Source: Drosophila miranda
Lineage: Eukaryota > Arthropoda > Insecta > Diptera > Drosophilidae
Reading direction: 5' to 3'
Assembly (NCBI RefSeq): GCF_003369915.1
Contig: NW_022881614.1
Span: forward strand, 23,104,336-23,168,335
Length of the DNA stretch: 64,000 nt
Shown: one piece after another, positions 27,265 through 39,613 of the stretch
Position numbering within the stretch: position 1 is the first letter of the stretch
How the letters are laid out: each line of letters starts with the position of its first letter
Translations under genes and position numbers: made by a program
Notes under the pieces: model-generated
Told to the model about the DNA's origin: nothing
Database searches by the model: none
The model's input: the letters and a program-made list of their open reading frames with translations, nothing else

Positions 27265-29747
27265 CTAGGTTTTGCCCAGAAATTGTTCGATGGGAGCCAG
27301 CACCACCAGCAAAATCAGCACCACAACAAACAACGCCAATACCACACCATAGACTCCCAGCAGTCGCTTGCGCATGGCACCATACTGAAAGAGGGGAAAC
27401 AAGAATCCGTGTAGTGCTTATATAGAAGATTAGAAGAACCTTGACCTACCGGTGCATCCATTTTGCGCTCCATTGTCATGCCATTGCGCATGGCGTGCTG
27501 TTGATGATGCGGCGACATTTCGCCCATCTGGAAGGTGTTAGCCCGCTGGCTGAGGTGTCGTTCCGAGGCCAATCCCGTAATCTGCCAATGATTCAAGCAC
27601 AAGCCAATCTACACATTAATGGACATAGCCACGTTGCTCTTGTTGGACAATGGATGACATATGAATTAGTAGCAGATGAATGAGCGTTTAGGGACACAAC
27701 TAGAACCTCTGTACAGGCAGACAATGCAGGGAACCAAGATCTCGATAGAGATCTGGTTTGACTACTCTTTATACACTTTGGGGTCAAATGAAAGGGGTAC
27801 ACACAACCACCCTGGGGTATCAGTCGCTCTACTTACAGAGAATATCAGGTGGACGAGGACATGGACCACCACGAAGCTGACCAAAATCCAGTCCATCCAT
27901 TCGGGCAGTTCCGCCTTTGGCAGTTTCACCGAAAAAAAGATGGTCACAACTGAAAGAGCAAGGAAAGAGCATGTTATTCCCAGATGAGTCAACTCTTCTG
28001 CGAGGGTTACTTACTGCCCAGGATGTGAGCCAGATTGCCGCCCAGCCAATGACCCCAGTTGAAGTACGGCCGCTTCTTGTCATTGGGCCCGGGGCGGAAT
28101 AAAGCACCAATGGGCTGAAGGAAGCACAGGATCACGGTGATCAGGCCAATGATGGAGTGGGCATGCCACACCGCCCGTTTCAGCTCCACCCAGATGAGGA
28201 TGTAGGCGGCTATTGTCAGCGACCAGGTTGTGACCATGAGCAGGCGATGCCCCGCGAACCACTGGTCCTTGCCGCAGCTCTGTCTGCCCACCCACGTCTG
28301 CTTGAAGTAGCGGGCAAAGCTGATGCCCAACGATGTGGTGCCAATCCAGGCGACGATCATGAAGGCGCCATGCAGCTGCACGAGGATATTGCTCGAACCG
28401 CTCAGGTCCTGTACTTCGGCCAGGTTAATGGCCTTGCCCGAGGGCAGGCGACCAATGTCGTGATAGCCCACACTGTTGTCCTTCAGACTGCTGCCGGAGG
28501 CCACCAGCAGATGGTACTGTTTCCTTCTCAGGTCAAAGGTGCGTCCCTGCACCACGGTAACCGGATCCCGCTCCACCTTGCAATAGATCACACCATCCAC
28601 AATCGAGGCATTCAGCAGACGAGCCGAGCTCTGGGACTGCAAAGAAGAAGATAGCCATTCATAAATGGAACATCAGCATGGGACTGTGGACTGTCCCACA
28701 ACTTACCACGCTGGTCCTGACGGCGGCGTAGGGAGTGGCCGAGGTGAGGGAGGAGTACATGACGACACGGCCATTCTCGGGAACACACTCGGTGGTCAGG
28801 TCCTCACCCATCTTGGCATCCTCCGAGAGACCCACTGCCACGTAGGCAGTATTGTTGCCCCTGCCAGACTGTAGCTCGAACTCGTAGATGTCCCCGCGCA
28901 CTGTCACGGCGGCCACGGAGGTGCAGGTCTTGCTGTTCACACAGCCATCGGGTAAGCCGAAACAGTTCTTGCTCACGCCGCAGCCATTGTAGAAGGGATC
29001 AGCGGTGGCTGCCACAGCGCTCGGCGCCACGTAGTTGGGCGGCACATGCGGTGCTCGAGTGGTAGGAAGAGCAGCTCCAAAGGCAGGCTGTGGAACAGCT
29101 GTGGGCAGTGGCACGGCACCCAGGTCACGCCTGACAATCTGCACAGGATTAGAGGGAACGCCCACCCAGAATTCACTGTACGATTGGGCAATCGTGGCAC
29201 TACGGAGGAGAGAAGTTAGAGTTAGAGAAGTGGCTTCTTTAGAGGATCTCTCTACTCACTTGAAGACCACTTGGCCGAGGAAGTCCACCGGGGACTGCCA
29301 CACCAGGTAGACCTGCGGCTTGGGCCCCGCATTGCTGTGCGTTGCCGAGTTGTTCACGGAGTTCTCGCAGTTCATCAGCTTGACTGTGCCGTCGCGGGCC
29401 GGGCTGAACTGGCCGACAATCTGGTGGGGCGGATTGCGGTTGCGAGCCTGCACCATGAAGCCACAGAAGGTCAGACCCTCCGGCACTCCCGTGACATCCA
29501 CGCGCACCGTCTGGCCCTGGCCCACCGTCGAGGCGGAGGTCTCCACGCTGAAGGGGGCCCCACTGTTCTGGGGCAGCACACTGCCACCCGAATGGAACGG
29601 CAGCATTGTGTCGCACACCGTTTCCGGTGCACCCTGCGGCAAGCTCTGGCTGGGCTCCAACCAGGTAGCCATCACTAGCAGCGACATCGTCATCGCCAGC
29701 GCACTCCAGCCGAATCGCTCGTGGTCTCTCCGCACCGTCAGCGTCAT
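27265..29747 (-). CDS. CG8399: Reeler-DOMON-cytochrome b561 protein (ferric-chelate reductase 1 type)
   Basis: Predicted transmembrane electron-transfer protein that passes electrons from ascorbate across a membrane to ferric iron or another acceptor. Exons (complement): 29260..29747, 28707..29199, 28015..28636, 27837..27949, 27450..27581, 27265..27384 = 1968 nt, 655 aa, phases consistent. Signal peptide at about 10-36 (ALAMTMSLLVMATWLEPSQS). Reeler domain about 36-180 (VCDTMLPFH, GFMVQARN, HQIVGQF). DOMON domain about 220-395 (FELQSGRGNNTAYVAVGLSE). Cytochrome b561 region from about 405 with helix histidines in QLHGAFM, GHRLLM, HAHSIIGL and GHWLGGNLAH. C-terminal hydrophobic helix (ALFVVVLILLVVLAPI). 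The ATG at 29747 follows an acceptor at 29761, so there is an upstream non-coding exon. The gene name is recalled from D. melanogaster neighbours; the family is certain. Confidence 0.92.
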
Positions 29748-29774
29748 CTTTTTGAGCACCTGTCGAGAAGACAA

Positions 29775-31444
29775 TGTGAGTCAGAATGTTAATCAAACAA
29801 GATGTTCGTTCTTTCGTTGGTTCGTTCGTTCATCGCTTCGCTTCTGGTGTAACCACGAGTGATCAGAAGCGAACCGAACCGTGTCCACGCTTCCGTCTGC
29901 ACCCCGTCATACGCATCTCCACGTACTACCATTTCCATTTCTATAATTTGCCGACTGTTTAATTACCATGGCATAAATAATTGCACTGCCAACTTTGGCA
30001 AACAATGTCGCCCCCGCTTATCGGTGACACGTTTCCTGTGAACTGCCACCAGACAGCCACCGAAGAATTGCAAATGTATCTGCGAATATGTATCTGCTTA
30101 TCTGGTTGTGTATCGACACACTTGATGATAACTATCTTTCTCTATGACTATAGTCAATGAGGTACTATCAGTGAAGCACTATAGAGTGGGGCCTCAGGTA
30201 CCATAAGCAAATTGACCAATAAAATGCTGAAATAGTTCTCTCTCTCTCTCTGATAGAAGCATAATAATACCTTGAAAGTTAACCTTAATCGTTTCATAAT
30301 AGGTAGCAGAGTACCTTTCATATGAACTTGAGTTGAACGATTAATGCATATTTTGGCAAAACTTGTTATAAATCAGTTCTGCAGTTGTTAATGTTCATAT
30401 AGTAGATTTCCCATGAAAGATCCTAAAAACACAAACAAATATATCACCAAATTCCACTTCTTTCATGCCATATGCTTAAGAGTGCCTTAGATAAGCTCAT
30501 TCATCGCCAAATGTTCCCAAACCCCATTAGAGTGTTAAATTGTGAGTGTTCAACCTAAATCAGATTCATGCATATTCAAAGTATCATATAATTACGAATG
30601 CTACACTGACAGCAGACGGTAGTCATATCGCGACAGATTGTGCCTGACGTTAGGGCTATGTATATTTAGAGGGGAGAGGGCCACCGTATCGTTTAACACC
30701 ATTTAACTATCGGTTTGTTGGCCACTCAATGCTAATCACTGTGGAGCTCGTCAGGCACCGCTGCGTATACGTAGTGCCCACTACATAGTACAGTAAATCG
30801 AGTCGGCGATTAGTGGTTTAGTTTAGCGGTGTAATAAATTAAGCGTTTATTGCGCTTAAGCAAATTACTTAATTATTTTTAGTGGCCGACAATTGTCAGG
30901 CGAATTTATGGTGCTTTTTTTGCAGGTGGGTGCCGAGCCAGTGCCATATTATCGAGGTCAGTTCCCCCAGAATGACTCAGAACGTGACTTTTGCTTTCGC
31001 TTGTGGGAGACGCCGCGGGAGTGAAACGACCGCAGCATACAAAACCACTATGTATAGTGGATTTTCCCATGTGCCTACACGATCGGCATACTGATGAATT
31101 CAGGCTGTGATTCATTTAAAGCGAAGGCGAACAACGATCTACCCAGACAAGCAGCGTGTATGCATATAACGCTCTGATTTTGTCGCTCCCCTCTCTTGAA
31201 ATAACAAGAATTCGAATTGAACTTGAATTTGAAAACATTTGCGATTAACCTTGAAGTGTTTTCCTTTTCATTATACTATATACTATCTTTATACGAGCTT
31301 GTATATATCTGGCTTTAAATGCGTTTTTATTATTGTAAAATTAATTCCATCGCCTTTCTTTGAAATGCCAGCAAAATGCTAATTGAAGCTCGCCACAAGC
31401 TTCGGCTTTAGCTCGATACAGTCATTGTTTAGACCTTATTTTTG
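29775..31444. other. Upstream of CG8399: no gene recognised
   Basis: Non-coding sequence beginning with a TTCG-rich simple repeat (29800-29840). It should hold the CG8399 promoter and first non-coding exon. A CT run lies at 30238-30252. No credible coding exon. Confidence 0.4.
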
Positions 31445-32537
31445 TTATACCCGATACTCAAAATGAGTATTGGGGTATATTAGATTTGTGGTAAAAGTGG
31501 ATGTGTGTAACGTCCAGAAGGAATCGTTTCCGACCCCATAAAGTATATATATTCTTGATCAGCATCAATAGCCGAGTCGATTGAGCCCTGTCTCTCTGTC
31601 CGTCCGTCCGTCCGTCCGTCCCCTTCAGCGCCTAGTGCTCAAAGACTATAAGAGCTAGAGCAACGATGTTTTGGATCCAGACTTCTGTGATATGTCACTG
31701 CTACAAAAATATTTCAAAACTTCGCCCCGCCCACTTCCGCCCCCACAAAGGACGAAAATCTGTGGCATCCACATTTTTAAAGATACGATAAAACCAAAAA
31801 CGCAGAATCGGTGAGGATGACCATATCTTCTACAGTGCAAAATCTGAACCAGATCGTATAATGATTATAGCCAGAATCAAGAAAACAATTTCATTCTTTC
31901 TCGCTCTGTCTCTCTCTAACACACAGGTTTCATGGTCGGTTTTGTCAATTGCAAAATATGAGTTCAAGGATCTCAGAACCTATAAGAGCCAGAGCAACCA
32001 AATTTGGTATCCACACTCCTGTGATATCGGACCTTGACCGTTTCGTGTCCAAATTTCGCCACACCCCCTTCCGCCCCCGCAAAGGACGAAAATCTGGGGC
32101 ATCCACAAATCTCAGAGACTAGAGTGGCCAAATTTGGTATCCGCACTTCTTTTAGATCTCACTATAAAACGTATATCTCAGAATTCCGCCCCACCCCCTT
32201 CCGCCCCCACAAAAGACGAAAATCTGTTGCATCCACAATATTGCACATTTGAGAAAACTAAAAACGCAGAATCATAGATAATGACCATATCTATCAGATT
32301 GCTGAATCTGGATCAGATCGGATCATTTTTGTAGCCAAAAGCAAGAAATCAATTTTCAGTGGCTACGCAGCGCCCGACGTCACGCTCAGACTGATTTTCT
32401 GTCTCTCTCGCACGCACTCTTTGTCGTGTGGTTCAATATTAGCGGCGTCTGCCGCAGGAGAGCCATACTGACTTAGTATCGGGTATAACTGTAGAGTTGC
32501 GGTGTCCGCAGCAACTCACAACGTTCCACCTCGTTTT
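31445..32537 (+). repeat. Interspersed repeat (mini-me-like), copy 4
   Basis: Best-preserved copy. Left end TTATACCCGATACT (31445-31458) is the exact reverse complement of AGTATCGGGTATAA (32475-32488) near the right end. Beyond the latter come the GAGTTGCGG hairpin and CGTTCCACCTCGTT. GTCY tract at about 31593-31620. It contains both internal segments seen separately in copies 1 and 2. Confidence 0.82.
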
Positions 32538-34287
32538 TGGTATATATTCGCGCCATATAAGAACCGCACAATGAGCGCTCACTTTTTATTCGTTCGGACC
32601 TTGAAAGTCAAATTTATTGATTGTGAATGATTTATCTAGAAAACATCACATTCACCAGAGACCCAGACCTTTACTGACAGACAAACATGGCCAATAGGGC
32701 CGCCACCACGTTCGTCGTCATACTGTGGAAGGTAAAGTGAAAACCTGAAAAATTTCACCTGGCCCCAAAACGGCCGCAGCCATAACAATAAATGCTTTCC
32801 ATTAAATTCTTGGCACATTAATAAGTGTTTTGGCCATATAGCCATTGGCCCCCCCAGCTCCCATTCGCTACGGCTTGGCTTGGTTGTTAAGCTTTTGTTT
32901 TGTGAACGTGAGACAAAACTGATTAGCGACTTTTCCACAACAAATACACAACAACAATGAGCCATTATGTGGGCTCCTACACTTGGCTCTATCATGCTTA
33001 TTATATGGTATTTGTCCGTATGTATGCATTTGTATATACCCATACTATGTGGTGTGCCCGCTCCCCAATAGAGGTTGTCATGCCCTTGTTAAAAAGCCAG
33101 TTTTCAGACTGGTAAAACAAAAAATAGTCGCAATTTGAATGCTGTCAGTGTACGAGTGCACACAACGTTTGCTATATGCATATTGTACATGCGGATTGTA
33201 CAGATCTGAGAAACATTAAGCTCTGCTTTTGACAGCACCACTCTAATGGCTTTGATCAATATTAAAAGTTGAAAATTTTGTAGACCCAAAAGATCAATGT
33301 GGATCAGAGCCAGTAGATAAATGAATTGCGGCTGGGCAAAAAATAAAATAGGAATCGACGAATTTACTTCATCCAAGCATATTTTGTTATCTCGATCGGA
33401 GAGAGAGAGAGTCTTAGAGAATCTATAGATATTAACTGCATTAATCTGCTGACGCGGCTTACACGCGGTGTTATGCTGCGCAGCGACTGTGTCCCAACAT
33501 TCTTCAAGCACATTGCCGATGCTGCGCCTCTCCGGTGTTCTGTTACGAGACGCGGCCCATTTGGTCCACTTACCCGACTGGTAAATACCCGACTGGATCG
33601 GATAAGTTACATGTTTAATTTGAAATCACTCTAATTAGATACAACCCTCTGAATGTCGCGTGAAGTTCTGGAGTAGTGTCGTTAAGTAGTATGTGCTTCG
33701 TTGACAAATATTGATAAGATTTCTTTGGCTTTATCATGCTCCCGGATAAGACTAACCAATTCAAGAAATATGCCTCTATCTAGCTGTCTTATCTTGTTTA
33801 TCAGCCATAAAATAGTTAGGGGCTTGGAAGTTCCCAGCTCGTAGAAATTTAGTAGCACACGCCAAACTATTGACCCCACGCTAGTGCCAAGGGTGGGGAT
33901 GTGACTTGGTATAGGATGGGGTTCGGTCAAGGTGGGCTAACAATTTTCTTTGCTGTGGCAATTGCTGGTCATTTCAAGGCAATCTTAACCGGACATCGCG
34001 TGCCACGAATTGTGTAAACTGGGTTAACACTCGCTTGTGTTCGCTTTTCCAGGGAGTACCCAAATATACAACAGGGAGGGTTTGTCATGGGGTTAGAGCT
34101 ATAATTTCAAGGAGGTACATACATATGTATATATTCCATCCATTCTATGCCTGGCAGATTGATCAACATTTGCTGCTTGTGTGTACAGGAGGAAAACCCG
34201 AAGTGGCATGTGTCAGGGGGCTTCTAGCTTCTTGATGGGTATCGTCGTTCTTTCTGGGAAAATTAATTTCAAACCTCCCGTTGATAA
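32538..34287. other. Intergenic stretch left of the LTR element: nothing recognised
   Basis: AT-rich sequence with scattered short frames (up to 135 codons on the minus strand) that lack any family resemblance, splice context or codon pattern I trust. A short direct repeat TACCCGACTGG occurs twice near 33571-33597. Confidence 0.35.
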
Positions 34288-34291
34288 AAGT

Positions 34292-36149
34292 TGTAACGTG
34301 TCACCTACGCACGTCTGTGTATATAAATCCTGCCAGGCTAGCTGTTATTCAGCGAAGGGAAGCACACGCTTTGGGTTTCCGGCCTCTGCTCGTCGGCTAT
34401 TGGAGTGATGTTCTTGCCCCCCCTCCTGCTGGTGGCCTATACGCATTATACCGCGAATGAAGTAGCGTGTCACGACGAAAATGCTTAACCGGGAGACACT
34501 GTTTATCCCTGAATAGAATTGTGGAGGTGTGCTGGAAAGGTATCTCAACTCCGCCTCTGGTGTTGTCGAGGTCGTGTCGCCCACCCTACCATGGCCATTC
34601 CAAACCGTTCGATTTATTGACGGAATGGCCCCTTTGTCCGGGGCGTCCTACATGTGGAATTTTCCAGCGAAAGCAAAGCGGTAGATTAATACATTATAAA
34701 GTTTATTCACTTACTGGCTAAAACAATAACATTACCCGCAAATACCATAATATAATCCCCCACATTAAAAGAGTAGCTAAATGAAATATATGTATAAAAT
34801 TCCTACAAATACTTGGCTATGTGTCATACAAACGATATACTAAACAAGTCCGAAATGGACAAACTAACTTGCTTGCTGACTCCGTAATGTTACGAAACCA
34901 ATTCGAGTGGGCACTTCTCCCTCTCACTCACCGACCGGCCCTAGTTCCCTTGTTTCAAGTTGTAATTTATTAATAACAGAATTCAAGTCCACTCATACCT
35001 TTTCTCCAGTTCATGGCTCCATCGGCGAAAGCGCTTTCCTCGATGAATACCTAAAGCTGCTGTGGTGGAAGAACACTTAAATGGGCACAAGGTTGGGGGA
35101 AATCATATTTGCAGATCGGCGAGAGTCACGAGAAGCCACTACCGGAATCAAATCTAATTCTCTCCTAATCACCTCCGCACAGAAATCATAATTAATTACA
35201 CATTTACAAACACGAATACAATTACTCCGTCAATCCGTTGCTTCCTCTTTTTTTTCTATTCTCTTTCTCCCGACTGTTATCTATGTTTCCTTTCCACCTC
35301 CTGGGCAAAAGGGAACAGCACAAATTCTTTCCCCTGCTTCTGCAGGTGAAAGGTACGCGAAAGCAAAGAAAAGGCCAAACGGCCAATCTCCGACGGTGCT
35401 AGATTAACACTTCCTCTCCGCCGATCTGCTCGCGACCAAGGGACGGGCCCTCCTTATCTGCCGCGTCGCGCTCGACTACTAAAGTGCAGACGCCAACACC
35501 TCGGGAAGCTAGCCGCTTGGGGGGACCGAGCGTTGCCCAAATGTCTTCTCCCTCTGCTTCCACGCTCGCTTCTCCGATGGCTGATCGCTTTCCAGACAGT
35601 CCCAAAGGTTTAAACGCCACTTTGTTAGGCTTGAGGCTGCTGTTGTTTGCTGGCTGGCTTCCTTGGACGATCGAATCCGCACTGATTAACTCGATTTACT
35701 AAGCGCCAAGACTACAAATGGGACAACTCTTTATTCTCCTTTAGCCCTTCTCGTCTCTTCCCGCAGCACTTACACCAACCGGACTCAGCGCTATACGGCT
35801 TCTGACGACTGAATAGCCCACTCGCCTTCAACCAAGAATCTCGCAGTCGAATCTTGGATTTAGATATTTAGATTCCCTAGAGTTTTTCACTAAATTCTTG
35901 GTTTTTCCTTTCCGTCGGACCGATACGCAACCGACTCAATTGACTTTCACGAGGGAATAGCCGATAGGGACGCCAACGTTCTGGCGGCAAATCCTCTAAC
36001 AGGTCCCTGGATGCATTTTCAACAGAGATAGCCTGACGTTTTGACCTGTTACCGTCTTTTTGGTTTTCCCTTGACCTGTCGTTCGCCTGCCACTCTGAGC
36101 ACTAGATGGCGCCACAAAAAACTCAGCATTCCCTGTTACAAGCGCTACA
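34292..36149 (-). repeat. 3' LTR of the gypsy-type element
   Basis: 1858 bp. Begins on the plus strand with TGTAACGTGTCACC and ends with GCGCTACA, giving TG...CA ends in either direction. Near-identical to the copy at 41869-43729. A purine-rich stretch on the minus strand (36150-36166, a run of seven G) lies where the polypurine tract is expected. Confidence 0.93.
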
Positions 36150-36223
36150 AAAGCCCCCCCGAAAGATCAGGCTTGGGGGTCACACTCCCAAGAATGATAA
36201 CAGGACAGCTTGAAGCAGTTGGT

Positions 36224-39200
36224 TTACTGACGAAGATCTTTCGCGTGAAACCGTCCTACGTAACGACCCTGCAAATCCTCTAACTCATAGCAGGCCTGCC
36301 CTATCTTCTTTTTGACCCTGGCCTTCAGAAAGCCCGGACCCAACTTCGCGCTGTACCCTGACTGAAAATTGCTCTGCCTGAAATTTCTTCGGAACACCTC
36401 CTGGCCGACATTGTAGGATATGTCTCTCGACCGTAAGTTATACTGCCGTTCATTCTTATCGTTCTATTTTTTCATGACTTCTAGAGCCTTGCTTCGAACC
36501 AAGTCTAATGAATCCTCCCGCGAGAAAACTGCTGACCTGTCGTCCATCACCCGCAATGCTCTCAGAAGCTTGTATGTTGCCCCGGAAGTGATGAAATGCT
36601 GTCCGAACACCATATAATAAGGAGTTGCATTCAGACTTGCATGCACCGCCGAACGCAATGCGCAGCAAATGCTGCTGAGGTGCTCGTCCCAGTCCTTCTG
36701 ATCCTCGCGCACATAAGATCGGATTGCTGCAATCACCGAGCGATTTACACGTTCGGAAGCATTAGCTTGGGGTGCGTACAGGGCCGTGAGAGTGTGCGAA
36801 ACTTTATATTCCCGGAGTAGCTTTTGGAATGCCTCAGACTTAAATTGTGTGCCATTGTCGGATACTATTGTCTCCGGAACCCCGAAAGCATGAAAAAGAT
36901 CTTGCTGCATGTATTTGACTACCACGTCCGCGGTCAACTACTTCACTGCCTTAAGAAACACATATTTAGAATAGTGATCGAGGACGATAAAGATGCCTAT
37001 ATGTCCACTTCTTGAACGGGGATATGGCCCCAGGAAATCTACATATAATTTCTGGAAGAAACGTTGTGACTCGGGCGCAATTCCAATCTTCGGTCTCTGG
37101 ATTGTATTGGGGGCCTTGGTAGTCTTGCAGACATCACAAGCCTGGATATACGTCTTCACATCGGCAACCAAACCAGGCCAGTAATAATACCGTCGTATCC
37201 TTTCTAGGGTTTTGTGAATGCCTCCATGGGAAGCCAGTGGATTGTCGTGCGCGTTACGCAAAACGTCAACCACTAACCCTTGAGGAATCCAGAGTTTCCA
37301 AATGAACACATCATGTAGCACCTCTCCTGTTGCGTGATCTGACCTACGATACAACAAGTTATCTACAATTTTGAGATCTGGCAACTTATTAATATTTGCC
37401 CTAACCCTTTCTACGATCTCCACGTAATCTTCTGCCACCAACAACCCATTGCTCGCGTCTAGAGTCGCCACTTCCTCCTCATTTACGCGAGAAAGAGCAT
37501 CCGGAACCACATTAAGCCTGCCGCTACGATGCTCGATTTTAAACGAGAAACTCTGCAGCTTTAATGCCCATCGGGCTAGACGTGAGTGTAAGTCAGTTTG
37601 TGACATGAGCCACTTTAAAGAGGCGTGATCAGTGATTACAGTAAATTCATGCCCCTCGATGTAAGCTCTGAACCTATTTATGCAAACTATTGCGGCCAGA
37701 CATTCTTGTTCGGTGACCGAATAATTCTTTTGGGCTTTGTTGAGTTTTTTCGATACAAACGCAATCGGATATTCGTCCCCCTCCGGTGTCTTCTGCACCA
37801 GCACTCCCCCAACGCCTGTCTTTCTAGCGTCGCAGTGAACATAGAATGGTTTGCTAAAATCAGGACTACGCAAAACTGGCGCTGAGCAAAGCATCTCCTT
37901 CAACTTTTCAAAAGCCTCCTGACCCTCTGGAGTCATTGAAAATTTCTGTCTGGGTTTGAGCAAGTCCGTGAGAGGCGCGGCTACCGATGCGAAGTTGCTT
38001 ATAAACTTCCTGTACCAGCCTACCATACCTAGGAAGCGACGCAGAGACTTTAGGGATTTTGGCAAAGGAAAATCGGACATAGCCGAAATCTTATCCGGAT
38101 CTGTACGAATAACCCCTTCGCCTACTATATGCTCCAAATACCGCACTGACTTCATGCAAAACTTGCTTTTCTCCACATTCAGCGTTAACCCTGCCGCTTT
38201 TATGTAACTTGCCACTTCACTCAACACTCTCCGATGTGACTCAAAACTGTCCGACACAATCAAAAGGTCGTCCAGGTACACAAAAACTTCATTTCTTAAA
38301 CTGGCCGGAATTACCTTGTCCGTCAGCCTTGTCATGGTCTGCGAAGCATTAGTGAGACCAAAAGGCATTACCTTATACTGGTAGAGAGGTTTCCCCGGAA
38401 CCGTGAACGCGTTTTTATCGCGTGAGCTCGGCTCTAAGGGAACTTGCCAATAGGCATCCTTAAGATCCAGGCTCGAAATAAACAACGCCTTAGGAAGACG
38501 TCCTAAAATCCCATCAATTTGTGGTAACGGATACGCGTCTTTTTTGGTCACCGCGTTAACTTTCCTACTATCTAAACATAGCCTCACCTTTCCTGGCTTC
38601 TGCACCAATACTACCGTTGATGACCACGCACTATCGGATTCCTCTATCACCCCTAAGCTGAGCATCCGATCTATCTCCGCATATAACAATTTCTCTACCG
38701 CAGGAGATACAGGGAAGTGTCTCTGCTTCACGGCTTTTGCATCACCTACATCAATTGAATGGGAAAGCAGAGCCGTCTTTCCTAGACCGGAAACGGAAAA
38801 CGAAGGAAATAAATTGATGGTCGCTTGCAACTGGTCCATTTCCCCTCGGCTGAGGTTCTGCGGTTCATGAACTATCTCTGCCAGCGACATGCTGGGTGGT
38901 AATAAATCGAAACTTGACCAAAAATCGATTCCTAAATACAAGTCCTGGCTGAGCGATGGAATAATGTGCAGCTCAAGGTCCTTCACTGCACCCTTATACT
39001 GCACCGGTGTCCGCAGTCGTCCCACTACCTCTTGCCTCCGTCCATCCGCAGTGGAAGCATTTACAACTCCTCTCTTAAAAGGAATTCGGCTTTGGATTAC
39101 GCGTTCTGCTAACTTTCCGCCTATAACACTCATAGCTGCTCCGGTGTCCAATAGACCAAGGACCGTCTGATCCAACAGGCGAACTTCCGCATATGGACGC

Positions 39201-39613
39201 TTGTCCTTCTGCTTGTAACGAATGCAATTTATCGCTTTCGCCGCCTGCCGGAACGCTCTCATCCTTCTTGCACTCCTTGTGAGGGACTTATTACTGGGTT
39301 GGTCGTTGGTGAAAAGCGAATGGGATCTGGCATGGACTAGTTGTGGCCAGACTAAAGCTTGGGGTATGTCGGATTCTGATTTCTCAGACGGAAGCTGGGC
39401 GGTAGTTTTAAGTATCCCTACTGGGATTTCGCCTCTGCACTCGACTGCATGCGCTGAACACTGACGCTGAACACTGCCGTTTTTTTGGCACTTGCTACAC
39501 GACGGCTTATATTTATTAGGTGCTCCGCACCCAAAGCAAAAAATTTTCCTTTTGCTATCGCAATCGTGGTAGCGATGCCCCTCCTTTCGGCAATTCCAGC
39601 AAATCAGTGCCAT
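36224..39613 (-). pseudogene. Pol of the gypsy-type element with two in-frame TAG stops
   Basis: One long frame from 39613. It has a CCHC zinc knuckle (CWNCRKEGHRYHDC) and a second cysteine cluster, protease with DTGA (LLDTGAAMSVIG), reverse transcriptase with MPFGLTNAS and YLDD, RNase H (FYVHCDARKTGVGGVL), integrase HHCC (HDNPLASHGGIHKT...CDVCKTTK) and DDE residues (YVDFLGPY, VSDNGTQF, and Glu in ANASERVNRS). Then comes a C-terminal module with LGPGF and VGRFHAKDLRQ like the GPY/F module. TAG codons at 36938-36940 (inside the integrase core) and 36464-36466 interrupt it; the frame ends normally at 36224. As written the element cannot make intact integrase. Length and domain set are otherwise complete. 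Confidence 0.92.

Noticed and set aside
35399..35702. Short frames within the LTRs (also 42975-43278)
   Set aside because: They occur in both LTRs without start context and encode nothing recognisable; LTR sequence is regulatory.
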